The position numbers and the translations under genes are program-made. 64,000 nt of DNA, taken from positions 37,310,840-37,374,839 of the forward strand of contig CM072513.1 of the NCBI GenBank assembly GCA_036898135.1, read 5' to 3'. The stretch's first letter is position 1. Every line of letters starts with the position of its first letter. The notes below the pieces were generated by a model. That model made no database searches and was not told where the DNA came from. It saw only the letters and a list, made by a program, of their open reading frames with translations. Source of the stretch: Oncomelania hupensis. Lineage: Eukaryota; Mollusca; Gastropoda; Littorinimorpha; Pomatiopsidae. This document shows, one piece after another, positions 58,701-64,000 of this stretch.

Positions 58701-60622
58701 TATCTCCCGCTGAAATAAAGCTTGTGGCCTTTCTCGGTCGTTGTTTCATCTAGAAAGTGTTCAATATAAAGACATAGAATAAAAAGTACTAGATGATTCA
58801 GCGTCCATAATCCACAACAAATCTCAACCATGTTCCATGTGTATCTTGTAAACTTCACAGCTACCATCCCTGGCCCAATTTTGACTGGAGCAGTCCTAGA
58901 CGGCAACTGTATCATATGGGAAACCAAGTGTGGAGAGAGGGGCAACTGCTGGCTGTATGACCGGTTTGGCATGAGCTTGGGACTCTTCCTATGGTGGGCA
59001 GTTGTCAAGGTATACGTTTTTCCATGGAGGGTAATTAATAAAACTAGAAAGGCAATGCTCATATGACTTGTATGCATTTTAGATAACCTGTTTGCAATAT
59101 TCAACAGGAACATTAGTGAGTGGAAGCCTTTTTTTTTAAATTTTGTTAAGTACTTTTGACTTTGACCTTGAGATGACCTTGACATCCACATGAAAGCAAG
59201 ATCAAATAAACTAAAACGAAAATTGTATTTCGTTGAAATACAACAGTGACATTGAGATGGCCTTGACCTTGGGATAATCTTGACTTTTACATGACTTCTA
59301 TAGTGTTTATGTATGATTAAATAAACCAGTGGTGCTGCATACTGTGGGTCAAATATAGAGCCATTTCGCTGTACGATAATATTTTGTTTTGTTTTTGGTA
59401 AGGCTTAAAATGACCTTGACATTAATATGAACGAACAAAAATGTCAAATATATGAGATCAGTATATGATTGATAAGCACATTATTGTATTTCTCATAACT
59501 TTTAGTATCAAGGTAAGTACCCCTATGAACTGACTTTGGACAGATCCAGTTACTTCGACCTTGGAGCCAGATTGACCAAACTTGCATGGTGGGTGTGTCT
59601 CATTGATATCTGACATGCCTCAAACAATTATAAATCCACTATCAATAACTTAGGAGGAAATTGAAATTTTGTGAAAAGGGGTCGTTTTTATTTTAAACCG
59701 TTAAACCTTAATCCATAACGGGGAGTCATTGAATATTGTGAATGAGTTCCCTAAGGGGCAGGCAAGTCATATGGATTTTGCCTTTCTCGTTTAGTTAGTG
59801 TGTGCAAGTTGCTCTGTAAGTTGGCCGAGTAAATTGCATGTGTCTACGTATGTGTCTAAGCTATAGTGTGCGTGCTTGTGACTGTCAAGCGCAGAGTGCG
59901 CTACCATTTATTATCATTATAATTATTAGTATTAACATCTTTTTTGCTCTTTTTTATTTTTGAAAATCTTCCTTTTTACTTATTTTTAAACTTTCCATTT
60001 TACATGCAGTTTTGTATACTGTTGTTTAATGATCGAGTGAATGGTTCAGCAAGCACTTTTAACTGTTTATATCCAGTAAAGGCACCCACAAACATCGATC
60101 TTACTATTATTTTATTCTTAAAGTGCAACCACCACACTTGACCATCTGATTAACAATGTATTTATGTAACAGGTGACGTCATTGTTCTTCTTGTTGCTTG
60201 CGTATGTGGTGTACACACGTCATGGTCACCCAGAAGTGGAAAAGCAGGAAAGGTTGCAGCAGATGGACACTTTGAACATGGACTCATCTACGAGCTGTGA
60301 CCCTCCTTATGAAAACTCTCTCCTTACCTGGAAACCGGTGGACATACATCCGGTTGAATCCACGTCAGCAGACATTTCCGCTGTACCTTGCAGCTCAAAT
60401 AAAAGTGGATCTTTCAGTGTTAGTAAAAACCCTCAGCCACAAAGTGAAACCTCCGGTGACACACACATAACCTCCGGTGACAAACAGGCTAGCCCTGCAT
60501 CCCCCGACTCTGAGGTAGACATTAAATTCTTTGAATCAGCAGTAGACGATATCTTAGCTGAAGCTGTCAGTCAATCCAAAAATCCGAAACACAGGGCAAA
60601 CGGTTTGGAAAACAAAGCGTGA
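37646..60622 (+). CDS. SLCO: SLCO/OATP organic anion transporter, whole gene (13 coding exons)
   Basis: OATPs are 12-helix plasma-membrane carriers that exchange bile salts, steroid conjugates, thyroid hormones and other amphipathic anions. Joining 37646-38553, 40570-40766, 44222-44431, 44954-45056, 45335-45456, 46039-46217, 46714-46852, 47064-47271, 47625-47787, 48549-48706, 50609-50673, 58861-59009 and 60173-60622 gives 3051 nt, 1016 residues. All introns are GT-AG with matching phases. Landmarks: acidic tail 1-265, TM1 about 266-290, [12 protein letters not shown] 311-322, YIDDH 424-428, family signature [12 protein letters not shown] 480-491, Kazal-like cysteine-rich loop about 701-766, TIPGPI 819-824, cytosolic tail 882-1016. 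Usual OATPs have about 650-720 residues; the excess is the two tails. The start has an in-frame TAA two codons upstream and a good context (acaATGG). The subfamily is uncertain; the C-terminal half looks nearest to SLCO4/5-like proteins. Confidence 0.93.
38868..38960. repeat. (CA)n microsatellite in SLCO intron 1
   Basis: CA tract with CGCACCCA interruptions. Confidence 0.9.
39238..40234 (-). pseudogene. LINE-B reverse transcriptase and C-terminus, in SLCO intron 1
   Basis: The minus strand reads [20 protein letters not shown], then the RT active-site motif [12 protein letters not shown], then after a frameshift [20 protein letters not shown] and the tail [20 protein letters not shown] plus [14 protein letters not shown]. 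The order is that of an endonuclease-RT LINE from RT palm to its end. The 5' half is absent, and stops and frameshifts make it inactive. The FADD catalytic pair is still present. It is a different family from the RTE-like copies nearby. Confidence 0.85.
40570..40766 (+). CDS. SLCO: SLCO exon 2: TM2 and TM3 start
   Basis: The acceptor is tgtttgtag|. It encodes [20 protein letters not shown], then [20 protein letters not shown] and a third helix. The SG-ISSS-EIG phrase and the G-HRPR turn are conserved in OATPs. Donor ATAG|gtaacc, phase 1. Confidence 0.93.
40853..43030 (-). pseudogene. RTE-like LINE (copy 4), in SLCO intron 2
   Basis: Minus-strand pieces cover, from 5' to 3', the end of the endonuclease region ([20 protein letters not shown]), the RT start ([20 protein letters not shown]), motif A ([20 protein letters not shown]) and the C-terminal tail with [20 protein letters not shown]. 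The 3' end has tandem TATCC. Many frameshifts and stops are present, and the 5' third is missing. Confidence 0.85.
43145..43965 (+). repeat. AAGGTCA-rich dispersed repeat, copy B, in SLCO intron 2
   Basis: Begins ccctccgtctgttcgcttta and ends near ttgcattttaataccaccgt. It includes exact TCAAGGTCA at 43318-43326 and 43634-43642, and near matches at 43482 and 43805. It is the longest copy of the family in the window. Confidence 0.65.
44222..44431 (+). CDS. SLCO: SLCO exon 3: first outer loop and TM3/TM4
   Basis: The acceptor is tttccacag|. It encodes [20 protein letters not shown], then [20 protein letters not shown] and [19 protein letters not shown]. The G-Q-L-G-G-P phrase and YIDDH are family hallmarks. 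Donor ATTG|gtattg, phase 1. Confidence 0.93.
44868..44940 (+). mobile_element. SINE-1 tail next to the SLCO exon 4 acceptor
   Basis: gaccagcactttgagcagct...ctggtaagtttgctatataagaa is the conserved SINE-1 3' segment. Its AT-rich tail (ttcatttattttatttattg) runs to within about 13 bases of exon 4. More degenerate upstream sequence (44590-44867) may be the rest of the SINE. Confidence 0.7.
44954..45056 (+). CDS. SLCO: SLCO exon 4: TM4
   Basis: The acceptor is gtttgttcag|. It encodes [20 protein letters not shown], then [15 protein letters not shown]. The GYMIGGQFL segment fits the OATP helix in which a glycine-rich stretch precedes the loop to the signature. Donor GATGA|gtgagt, phase 2. Confidence 0.92.
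45335..45456 (+). CDS. SLCO: SLCO exon 5: OATP family signature
   Basis: Contains [12 protein letters not shown], fitting the OATP superfamily signature D-X-RW-(I/V)-GAWW-X-G-(F/L)-L in all but the last two positions. A hydrophobic helix and FFPRYMRG follow. The acceptor is ggtgtgtttag| and the donor CGAG|gtaggt, phase 1. The intron before it is only 278 bp. Confidence 0.96.
46039..46217 (+). CDS. SLCO: SLCO exon 6: central cytosolic loop
   Basis: Serine-rich hydrophilic loop ([20 protein letters not shown]) ending [12 protein letters not shown]. This corresponds to the large loop between TM6 and TM7, normally 40-70 residues in OATPs and often phosphorylated. Acceptor tttggcag|, donor GATTTG|gtaaga, phase 0. 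Confidence 0.9.
46523..46713 (+). repeat. tandem duplication of the exon 7 3' splice-site region
   Basis: Two ~95-bp copies (about 46523-46618 and 46619-46713) each run from tgtttaattgagcccacctc to aaatgagtacag. The second ends at the acceptor used for exon 7. The first provides an identical-looking upstream acceptor followed by gtaaatag. Confidence 0.88.
46714..46852 (+). CDS. SLCO: SLCO exon 7: TM7
   Basis: Encodes [40 protein letters not shown] and TSGAIMG. The NP-Y-LL start and the PK-IE--F phrase are typical of OATP TM7. Acceptor gagtacag|, donor ATGG|gttagt, phase 1. Confidence 0.92.
47064..47271 (+). CDS. SLCO: SLCO exon 8: TM8 and TM9, start of the large outer loop
   Basis: Encodes [20 protein letters not shown], then a leucine-rich helix and [20 protein letters not shown]. 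The C-(D/E)--FAGV-V-Y phrase opens the long extracellular loop 5 in OATPs. Acceptor cattgtgcag|, donor AGAGC|gtaagt, phase 2. Confidence 0.93.
47625..47787 (+). CDS. SLCO: SLCO exon 9: Kazal-like extracellular domain, first part
   Basis: Encodes [20 protein letters not shown] then [10 protein letters not shown], a Kazal-like pattern (C-C-C...PVCG-G--Y-S-C-AGC) found in OATP loop 5 and stabilised by disulfides. Two N-glycosylation sequons (NCT, NGT) lie in this exon. Acceptor cattttgcag|, donor ACAAAG|gttagt, phase 0. Confidence 0.95.
47796..47870. repeat. (TAC)n(TCC)n microsatellite beside the exon 9 donor
   Basis: The triplet tract starts about eight bases after the exon 9 splice donor, in intron 9. 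Confidence 0.95.
48230..48396 (+). mobile_element. LINE-type 3' end with (CTTAT)n tail, SLCO intron 9
   Basis: ccttgtaaagtttttacttg and gttaataaatattcttatct end in repeated cttat units. This is the usual look of an invertebrate non-LTR 3' terminus. No coding part is attached. Confidence 0.45.
48549..48706 (+). CDS. SLCO: SLCO exon 10: end of Kazal-like loop and TM10
   Basis: Encodes [20 protein letters not shown], completing the cysteine set (ten Cys between residues 701 and 766). A helix follows: [20 protein letters not shown]. Acceptor gtgtttcag|, donor ATAAG|gtcagt, phase 2. Confidence 0.93.
48707..50608. other. SLCO intron 10 with microsatellites
   Basis: Contains (AC)n at about 49512-49563 and (ATT)n at about 49688-49762. 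The open frames here are not conserved-looking. Confidence 0.6.
50609..50673 (+). CDS. SLCO: SLCO exon 11: short exon before TM11
   Basis: This 65-nt exon encodes [22 protein letters not shown]-type sequence (E-RSL-LG-QW), an OATP constant. Acceptor atatttgcag|, donor CTAG|gtaggc, phase 1. An 8.2-kb intron follows. Confidence 0.9.
50973..52072 (-). pseudogene. RTE-like LINE (copy 5), split by SINE-2, in SLCO intron 11
   Basis: From the TATCC tandem 3' end at 50973, the minus strand gives the C-terminal tail and the RT region [20 protein letters not shown], with the FADD pair still readable at about 51770-51785. It is 5'-truncated near 52072. Confidence 0.85.
51877..51992 (-). mobile_element. 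SINE-2 partial copy nested in a LINE
   Basis: gggaaactctgggccgcctc and gcgtagtcgcagccagtgg match the SINE at 15541-15815. The LINE sequence resumes after a poly-T run at about 51993. Only the SINE 3' part inserted. Confidence 0.65.
52082..52648 (-). mobile_element. R550 retroposon copy, in SLCO intron 11
   Basis: It aligns with the copies at 10801 and 22915 (gatccgcataaaagatctgc, agtcttttcaagaaaa-type phrases). The TATA-like end is missing: the copy stops at 52648, where the next LINE begins. Confidence 0.7.
52648..55697 (-). pseudogene. RTE-like LINE, nearly full length (copy 6), in SLCO intron 11
   Basis: This ~3.05-kb copy runs on the minus strand. The APE-type endonuclease start is at 55152-55697 ([39 protein letters not shown]). 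The endonuclease end is at 54408-55016 ([21 protein letters not shown]). The RT is at 53165-54044 ([20 protein letters not shown]; motif [13 protein letters not shown]). The tail is at 52661-53115, followed by TATCC repeats. The RT catalytic FADD reads FANN here, and several frameshifts split the ORF. Database hits to this endonuclease are often mislabelled craniofacial development protein 2-like. Confidence 0.9.
55698..55955. other. SLCO intron 11, unassigned
   Basis: Begins with gattcagattcagattttc; AT-rich, nothing recognised. Confidence 0.4.
55956..56165 (-). mobile_element. diverged R550-related 5' end
   Basis: The high end carries the R550 start (ggatactatttatactgaaa on the plus strand, TATA-like on the minus). 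The adjoining body differs from the other copies, so this is another subfamily or a chimaera. Confidence 0.45.
56166..56520 (-). repeat. AAGGTCA-rich dispersed repeat, copy C
   Basis: Opens with TGACCTTGA (56173-56181), the complement of the motif, and contains the family phrases gaccgattgctctaaccacc and gggcttttgacattctagtt. It is shorter than copy B. Confidence 0.5.
56521..57440 (+). pseudogene. I/Jockey-like LINE: ORF1 (gag-like) end and ORF2 endonuclease start
   Basis: A zinc knuckle-like [13 protein letters not shown] with a following CQTC lies at about 56555-56625, then after a frameshift a Pro/Ser-rich tail ending [13 protein letters not shown] (to 57073). Downstream, [12 protein letters not shown] and [11 protein letters not shown] match the start of a LINE apurinic-type endonuclease. 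This is the ORF1-ORF2 junction of an I/Jockey-group LINE. It is cut off at 57440 by the next element, and a stop lies in the endonuclease frame. It is the only coding LINE relic in SLCO introns that runs sense to the gene. Confidence 0.7.
57441..58752 (-). pseudogene. RTE-like LINE (copy 7), 5' half, in SLCO intron 11
   Basis: The minus strand holds the endonuclease middle ([20 protein letters not shown]), the linker ([20 protein letters not shown]) and the region before RT ([20 protein letters not shown]). The 3' half with RT is missing. It ends about 110 bp before exon 12. Confidence 0.85.
58861..59009 (+). CDS. SLCO: SLCO exon 12: TM11 loop and TM12 start
   Basis: Encodes [40 protein letters not shown] and a following helix. 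IPGPI-G---D--C--W and CG--G-C--YD are conserved in OATPs. Acceptor aaacttcacag|, donor GTCAAG|gtatac, phase 0. Confidence 0.94.
59150..59790 (-). repeat. AAGGTCA-rich dispersed repeat, copy D, in SLCO intron 12
   Basis: Contains TGACCTTGA at 59163-59171, 59174-59182 and 59411-59419, and ends with a variant of the phrase that closes copies A and C (gggcaggcaagtcatatgga). Confidence 0.6.
60173..60622 (+). CDS. SLCO: SLCO exon 13: TM12 and C-terminal tail
   Basis: Encodes [18 protein letters not shown], then a ~130-residue hydrophilic Ser/Glu-rich tail ending ANGLENKA and TGA at 60620-60622. The tail includes [20 protein letters not shown], with an internal TSGD repeat. Acceptor tttatgtaacag|. 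The family's tails are usually shorter, and there is no obvious PDZ-binding end. Confidence 0.9.
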   Translation: MTSLFFLLLAYVVYTRHGHPEVEKQERLQQMDTLNMDSSTSCDPPYENSLLTWKPVDIHPVESTSADISAVPCSSNKSGSFSVSKNPQPQSETSGDTHITSGDKQASPASPDSEVDIKFFESAVDDILAEAVSQSKNPKHRANGLENKA

Positions 60623-60797
60623 TCAGGCGTAACTGCTTTAGAGGTGTTTGTAACCTGTATAATTATATACTACATTTATTTTACAATACAGTGTGTGTGG
60701 GTTGTTGTTGGTTGTTTTTTTTCACAGAATATATGTTTTGTAACAAACGTTGACTTATTTTGAGTTGATGCATGGCATTTGACAAAGTGGAAAGTAG

Positions 60798-60803
60798 AAT
60801 AAA
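60798..60803 (+). promoter_or_regulatory. candidate SLCO polyadenylation signal AATAAA
   Basis: The first AATAAA after the stop codon lies 176 bp downstream, giving a short 3' UTR of about 200 bp if used. A second aataaa is at about 61740. Confidence 0.5.
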
Positions 60804-60829
60804 ATGAAAAGGATAAAACACTGATTTTA

Positions 60830-61954
60830 ACAATCTGTTGTTGTTGTATCAATTTTTATTCATCAGATTAACATAAGTTGTACTGATAAAACAATGAAAT
60901 ATATGTCTGTAACTTAGGTCCTGAGCATGTCTTATTTCTTTTGATGTCTGAGATACTGGTCTCACGTACAAGCATCTACTTTCTTTATCAGATTCACATG
61001 CACGCGCGCGCGCCCACCCACAAACACACATACATCCACACACAGAGGTAATTACCAATTCAATGATGAATTACAAGTTCAGAAAAGGCTCATTTTCTGT
61101 TTCATTTTATTTATAGATTGATTATTTGTGGCAGTGTGGGGATTTTCAATTCAAAATGTACTTGCCAGCATTAATTCTGCAAATATTTGCTATAGTATAG
61201 TAGTAGGCAGATATCCTACTGGAGCAATGTTAGTGCATACGTAACCAAAGTGAGTCTGATGTAAATTTTTCAAACCTTTAGATAGTTTGGTCTCTGAAGA
61301 GTTTATATGATCCACATTCATGAGGTGAAAGCTGGCTAAGCATTTGTTAGCAGTTTAAAAACACATTGGGGTCCTCGATAACTTTATGGGGAGCGTCTTG
61401 CAAAAGATTCCATCAGTCATCACGCGTCATCCAATACCACACGCACACAATACTCCCGCTTGGTTAATTTTACAACAATGCCTTGGAGCATGTTTGTCAC
61501 GAACTACAGTGGTAATTTGTTGGTCGCCTGTGCCTCCGTTGTAATACTTCATTTACTGCTATAGCAGATAACCTTTTGAACGGATGACATGAAGTTTAGG
61601 TCAAAATTTCACGAATATTATACATACATATACACAAACAAAATGTATTAATAAATAAGCAAATAGTCATACCTAGTGTGCATTATAGATTTTTTAAGTT
61701 TTAGTGCAATTTTGACCTTTATCTCAGATGTACCTGGCAATAAATCACTTGTTAATTTTTGTGGTATAATTTAATTTTTCTAGATGGTTTGACCTTTGTT
61801 GTACTTGGTTTTGTGTGCTACAGTGAACCTTTCCAAAATTTTTAATACATGTTTGTCTACCGATTCTGCGTTGTTAATAATTAACTGCAGATTCTGCCTT
61901 CGTAAAAATTGCTGATGCTATGTTAACTGCTGATGTTACCATGTTATTAACTGC
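60830..61954. other. downstream of SLCO, nothing recognised
   Basis: Short CA-rich patch at 61020-61042. No gene supported. Confidence 0.4.
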
Positions 61955-62513
61955 TGATGCGTATAAATAGTATCCCCACTTTCTGGAAATTTAGTGCTTT
62001 AAATTCCCACTGTCGGTGTCTTTCTCATTTGTTCTTTCTCATTCCTGCTCTGTTCTATCAATCTGCTATACCATCTTCTTCGCTAGACCAGTCACCTACC
62101 TTTTTTCTTGAAAACTCTTCCGGGACAAGACTCCTTATTTGTGTTTGAGGTCTGTTGGATCAGCTTGGGAATATTGGACGCTTTCTGCCAGGTGGTCGCT
62201 AGGGCTTCCTATGATGTTATTATTTAGCAATGTAGGCATTTTATATGTATGTTTTTTGTTGATAATTTATAATGATTTTTGTATTTTATTTTGTTTTTGT
62301 AAACGGGGGTTCGATAAATTATAGTATAGCCTCAGCATCCCCTGCGTGGGATGTCTTTATTGTAAAGTGACTGGCTGGTGGAGAGCTTTCAGTTTTACCA
62401 CTAGGGTTGTTTCAGCAGATCTTTTATGCGGATCAGGGGTTGTCCGGTCCTGATTTGGCTCGGAAGAGTCCGCTGGACCTAAAGCAATAATCATGTAATG
62501 TAATGTAACTGCT
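61955..62513 (+). mobile_element. R550 retroposon copy, best for polarity
   Basis: Begins GTATAAATAGTATCCCCAC, runs through gtttacaaa/aataaaga-type phrases shared by all copies, and ends gtccgctggacctaaagcaa followed by (TAATG)n-like atgtaatgtaatgtaac. This shows the 3' tail clearly and sets the sense strand of the family. Confidence 0.75.
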
Positions 62514-62989
62514 GATGCTACCATTATAACTGCTGACGGATCATCTATCCAGTCAACTGTATATTGGATTTTATTCCTCCTTTTCTCCAACTCTTTCATA
62601 AATCACTAGATAGCCATGCACATTGAAAAATTAACAATTCAGTTTTCTTGCCGACTTCATTCCGTCCAATTAACTTTGGTGTCCTTTGGCAGTCAGTGAT
62701 TTTGTGTGAATAATTACTACAGCTCCACCAAATGTTATTATGAATGCCCGTTTCAGCTTTTGAAAACTTTGCATGGAGATTTTCGTACTAGGAATAAAGA
62801 TGTTGATGTTATCCAACAAGTTGACATTTAATGTTCAGAAGATTGGAGTTCTGATTTATGGATCGACAAGCAGAATTCAAAAATGACTGTCGATTCAATC
62901 TGGATTGAATAGGCACATACCAAACAATCTAATACTAGAGAGCTTTAGGAAACACAGAAACTTGGTTTGTAGTTGTTTTTTTTTTGTAG

Positions 62990-63185
62990 GAAAACCACCA
63001 GTCTACGTCATAACTTTTGCTCCTCCAGAAGGTGCTGACTTCCTCATTTACATTATGCAGAAAACTTTGCTGCCTGAAAATGCATCATTTTGATGAATCG
63101 TGATTCTTATGTAAGTTTCTGGTATTTTTGGCATATATCAGGTCCATTGCTATAATTTAAATGTAAGCTTGAATAAATACTTTGA
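62990..63185 (+). CDS. candidate terminal exon of an unknown transcript
   Basis: A strong poly-T/gtag acceptor (tttttttttttgtag|) opens a frame GKPPVYVITFAPPEGADFLI YIMQKT-type sequence, with stop at 63091-63093. A polyadenylation signal AATAAA follows at about 63173-63178. I recognise no family and found no upstream exon, so it could equally be part of a decayed repeat. Confidence 0.25.
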
Positions 63186-63212
63186 CTGTATTCTCTTAGC
63201 ATTTGTTGTTGT

Positions 63213-63282
63213 TTACATTACATTACATGGTTATTGCTTTAGGTCCAGTGGACTCTTCCGAGCCAAATCAGGACCAGAACGT
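63213..63282 (-). mobile_element. R550 3' fragment
   Basis: tacattacatggttattgct then ttaggtccagtggactcttc: the family's tail and last ~45 bp, cut off at about 63280. Confidence 0.6.
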
Positions 63283-63301
63283 TATTCTAAAAGTTCAAAT
63301 C

Positions 63302-63930
63302 TTAAAAAACAAGCCTTACTCTTAAATATTCAAACAAACTCTCACACGCGACCTCTTGAAAAATCTTCTTTAAATCTGATGTATTAAAAGTGCGTTCTAT
63401 TTCTTCAATCAAATCACTAAAATCAGTCTTTCCAATAAAATCCAACCAACAACACAAAACAAGGCGACAAGATTTATATGCGATAAAACAAACCAACTGA
63501 AAAAATTGAAACAGGTGTTGACCATTGCATACTTTAAAAATCTCTTTGAAAGGTATTGAACCAAAATATCTGTCTCTTTCATCAAGCAGATCAGCACATT
63601 TTAGACATGAAATGGCGAACGGAAAAGGATTTATCACATGCAAAGCTCCATGGTGGTTCTTCTCCTTTGAAAAGGAAACTGTGGGTGACATAAGTATGCC
63701 CAATATGAAGCGAGACAAAACTGTTTCTTCTTTGCGAGTGGATGCAAAGTTAGGCAAAGAAGCTGACAAATCGGGAAGAATTTGAAATAATTTGTTATTG
63801 ATATGGTTAAACCAGTCAGTCTGCCACAGCTGTTTACAATAAGATCCAGTCATACAACGCAGGTCAGAGTAAGGAACAAACTGGAAAATCTCTGAAGGGA
63901 AAAATAGGCGTACTTTGATTTTTTTTTTTT
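63302..63930 (-). pseudogene. I/Jockey-like LINE ORF2 C-terminus
   Basis: A ~200-residue open minus-strand frame. LWQTDWFNHINNKLFQILPD followed by SLPNFASTRKEETVLSRFIL resembles the C-terminal portion of invertebrate I/Jockey-type ORF2, after the RT/RNase H. A disrupted cysteine segment (FAISCLKCADLLDERDRYF) stands where the family has a zinc-binding C-H-C pattern. It may be the 3' counterpart of the ORF1/endonuclease piece at 56521, but the two do not overlap. The frame is open to the T-run at 63917, and no start is visible. Confidence 0.65.
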
Positions 63931-64000
63931 TTTTTAAAGGGTGCTGTTTATGCACTGCTTTTGCTTTCAGATGTAAAATTGCAAAGGAGTTTGTGGTTCC

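Overview
This window is eukaryotic nuclear DNA from an invertebrate animal, most likely a mollusc (a gastropod is my best guess). It shows spliced genes with GT-AG introns, very many (ATT)n/(ATC)n/(CA)n microsatellites, tRNA-headed SINEs, several non-LTR retrotransposon families and many small palindromic DNA transposons. There is no bacterial gene layout and I see no CRISPR array. The species cannot be fixed from the sequence alone.

Two host genes can be supported. (1) At the left edge, on the minus strand (about 642-4152), are the first three recognisable coding exons of an SLC1-family sodium-coupled glutamate/neutral amino acid transporter; the rest lies beyond base 1. (2) On the plus strand (37646-60622) is an apparently complete SLCO/OATP organic anion transporter. 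I assembled 13 coding exons; every junction keeps frame and gives 1016 residues, including the OATP signature [12 protein letters not shown] and a Kazal-like cysteine-rich loop. Both genes begin with an unusually acidic N-terminus. They are transcribed divergently, with about 33 kb of repeat-rich DNA between them.

Layout. 1-4.2 kb: LINE scrap, SLC1 exons, and three palindromic elements in the SLC1 introns. 4.2-11 kb: microsatellites, SINEs, a possible solo LTR or TIR element. 11-17 kb: one R550 retroposon copy, a 2.2-kb foldback element, RTE-like LINE and SINE pieces, a 608-bp TIR element. 17-29 kb: minisatellites, a LINE with a SINE inside it, a second R550 copy, and long stretches where nothing is recognised. 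29.0-31.7 kb: a hAT-type DNA transposon with 16-bp inverted ends and a 5-bp target duplication. 32-37.5 kb: microsatellites and two compact palindromes. 37.6-60.8 kb: SLCO with introns full of LINE copies, nearly all antisense to the gene. 61-64 kb: R550 copies and the 3' end of an I/Jockey-like LINE.

I found no clearly new multi-gene system. The most noteworthy signals are a dispersed repeat family carrying many copies of TCAAGGTCA (an ERR/SF-1-type nuclear receptor site), several inside SLCO introns; a duplicated 3' splice-site region before SLCO exon 7; a SINE tail abutting the exon 4 acceptor; a microsatellite-encoded poly-Asp leader in SLC1; and several well-bounded palindromic transposons, including a 90-bp perfect-type palindrome with an 8-bp target duplication. 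All splice calls come from reading frame, GT/AG and family resemblance only; no transcript or database evidence was available.
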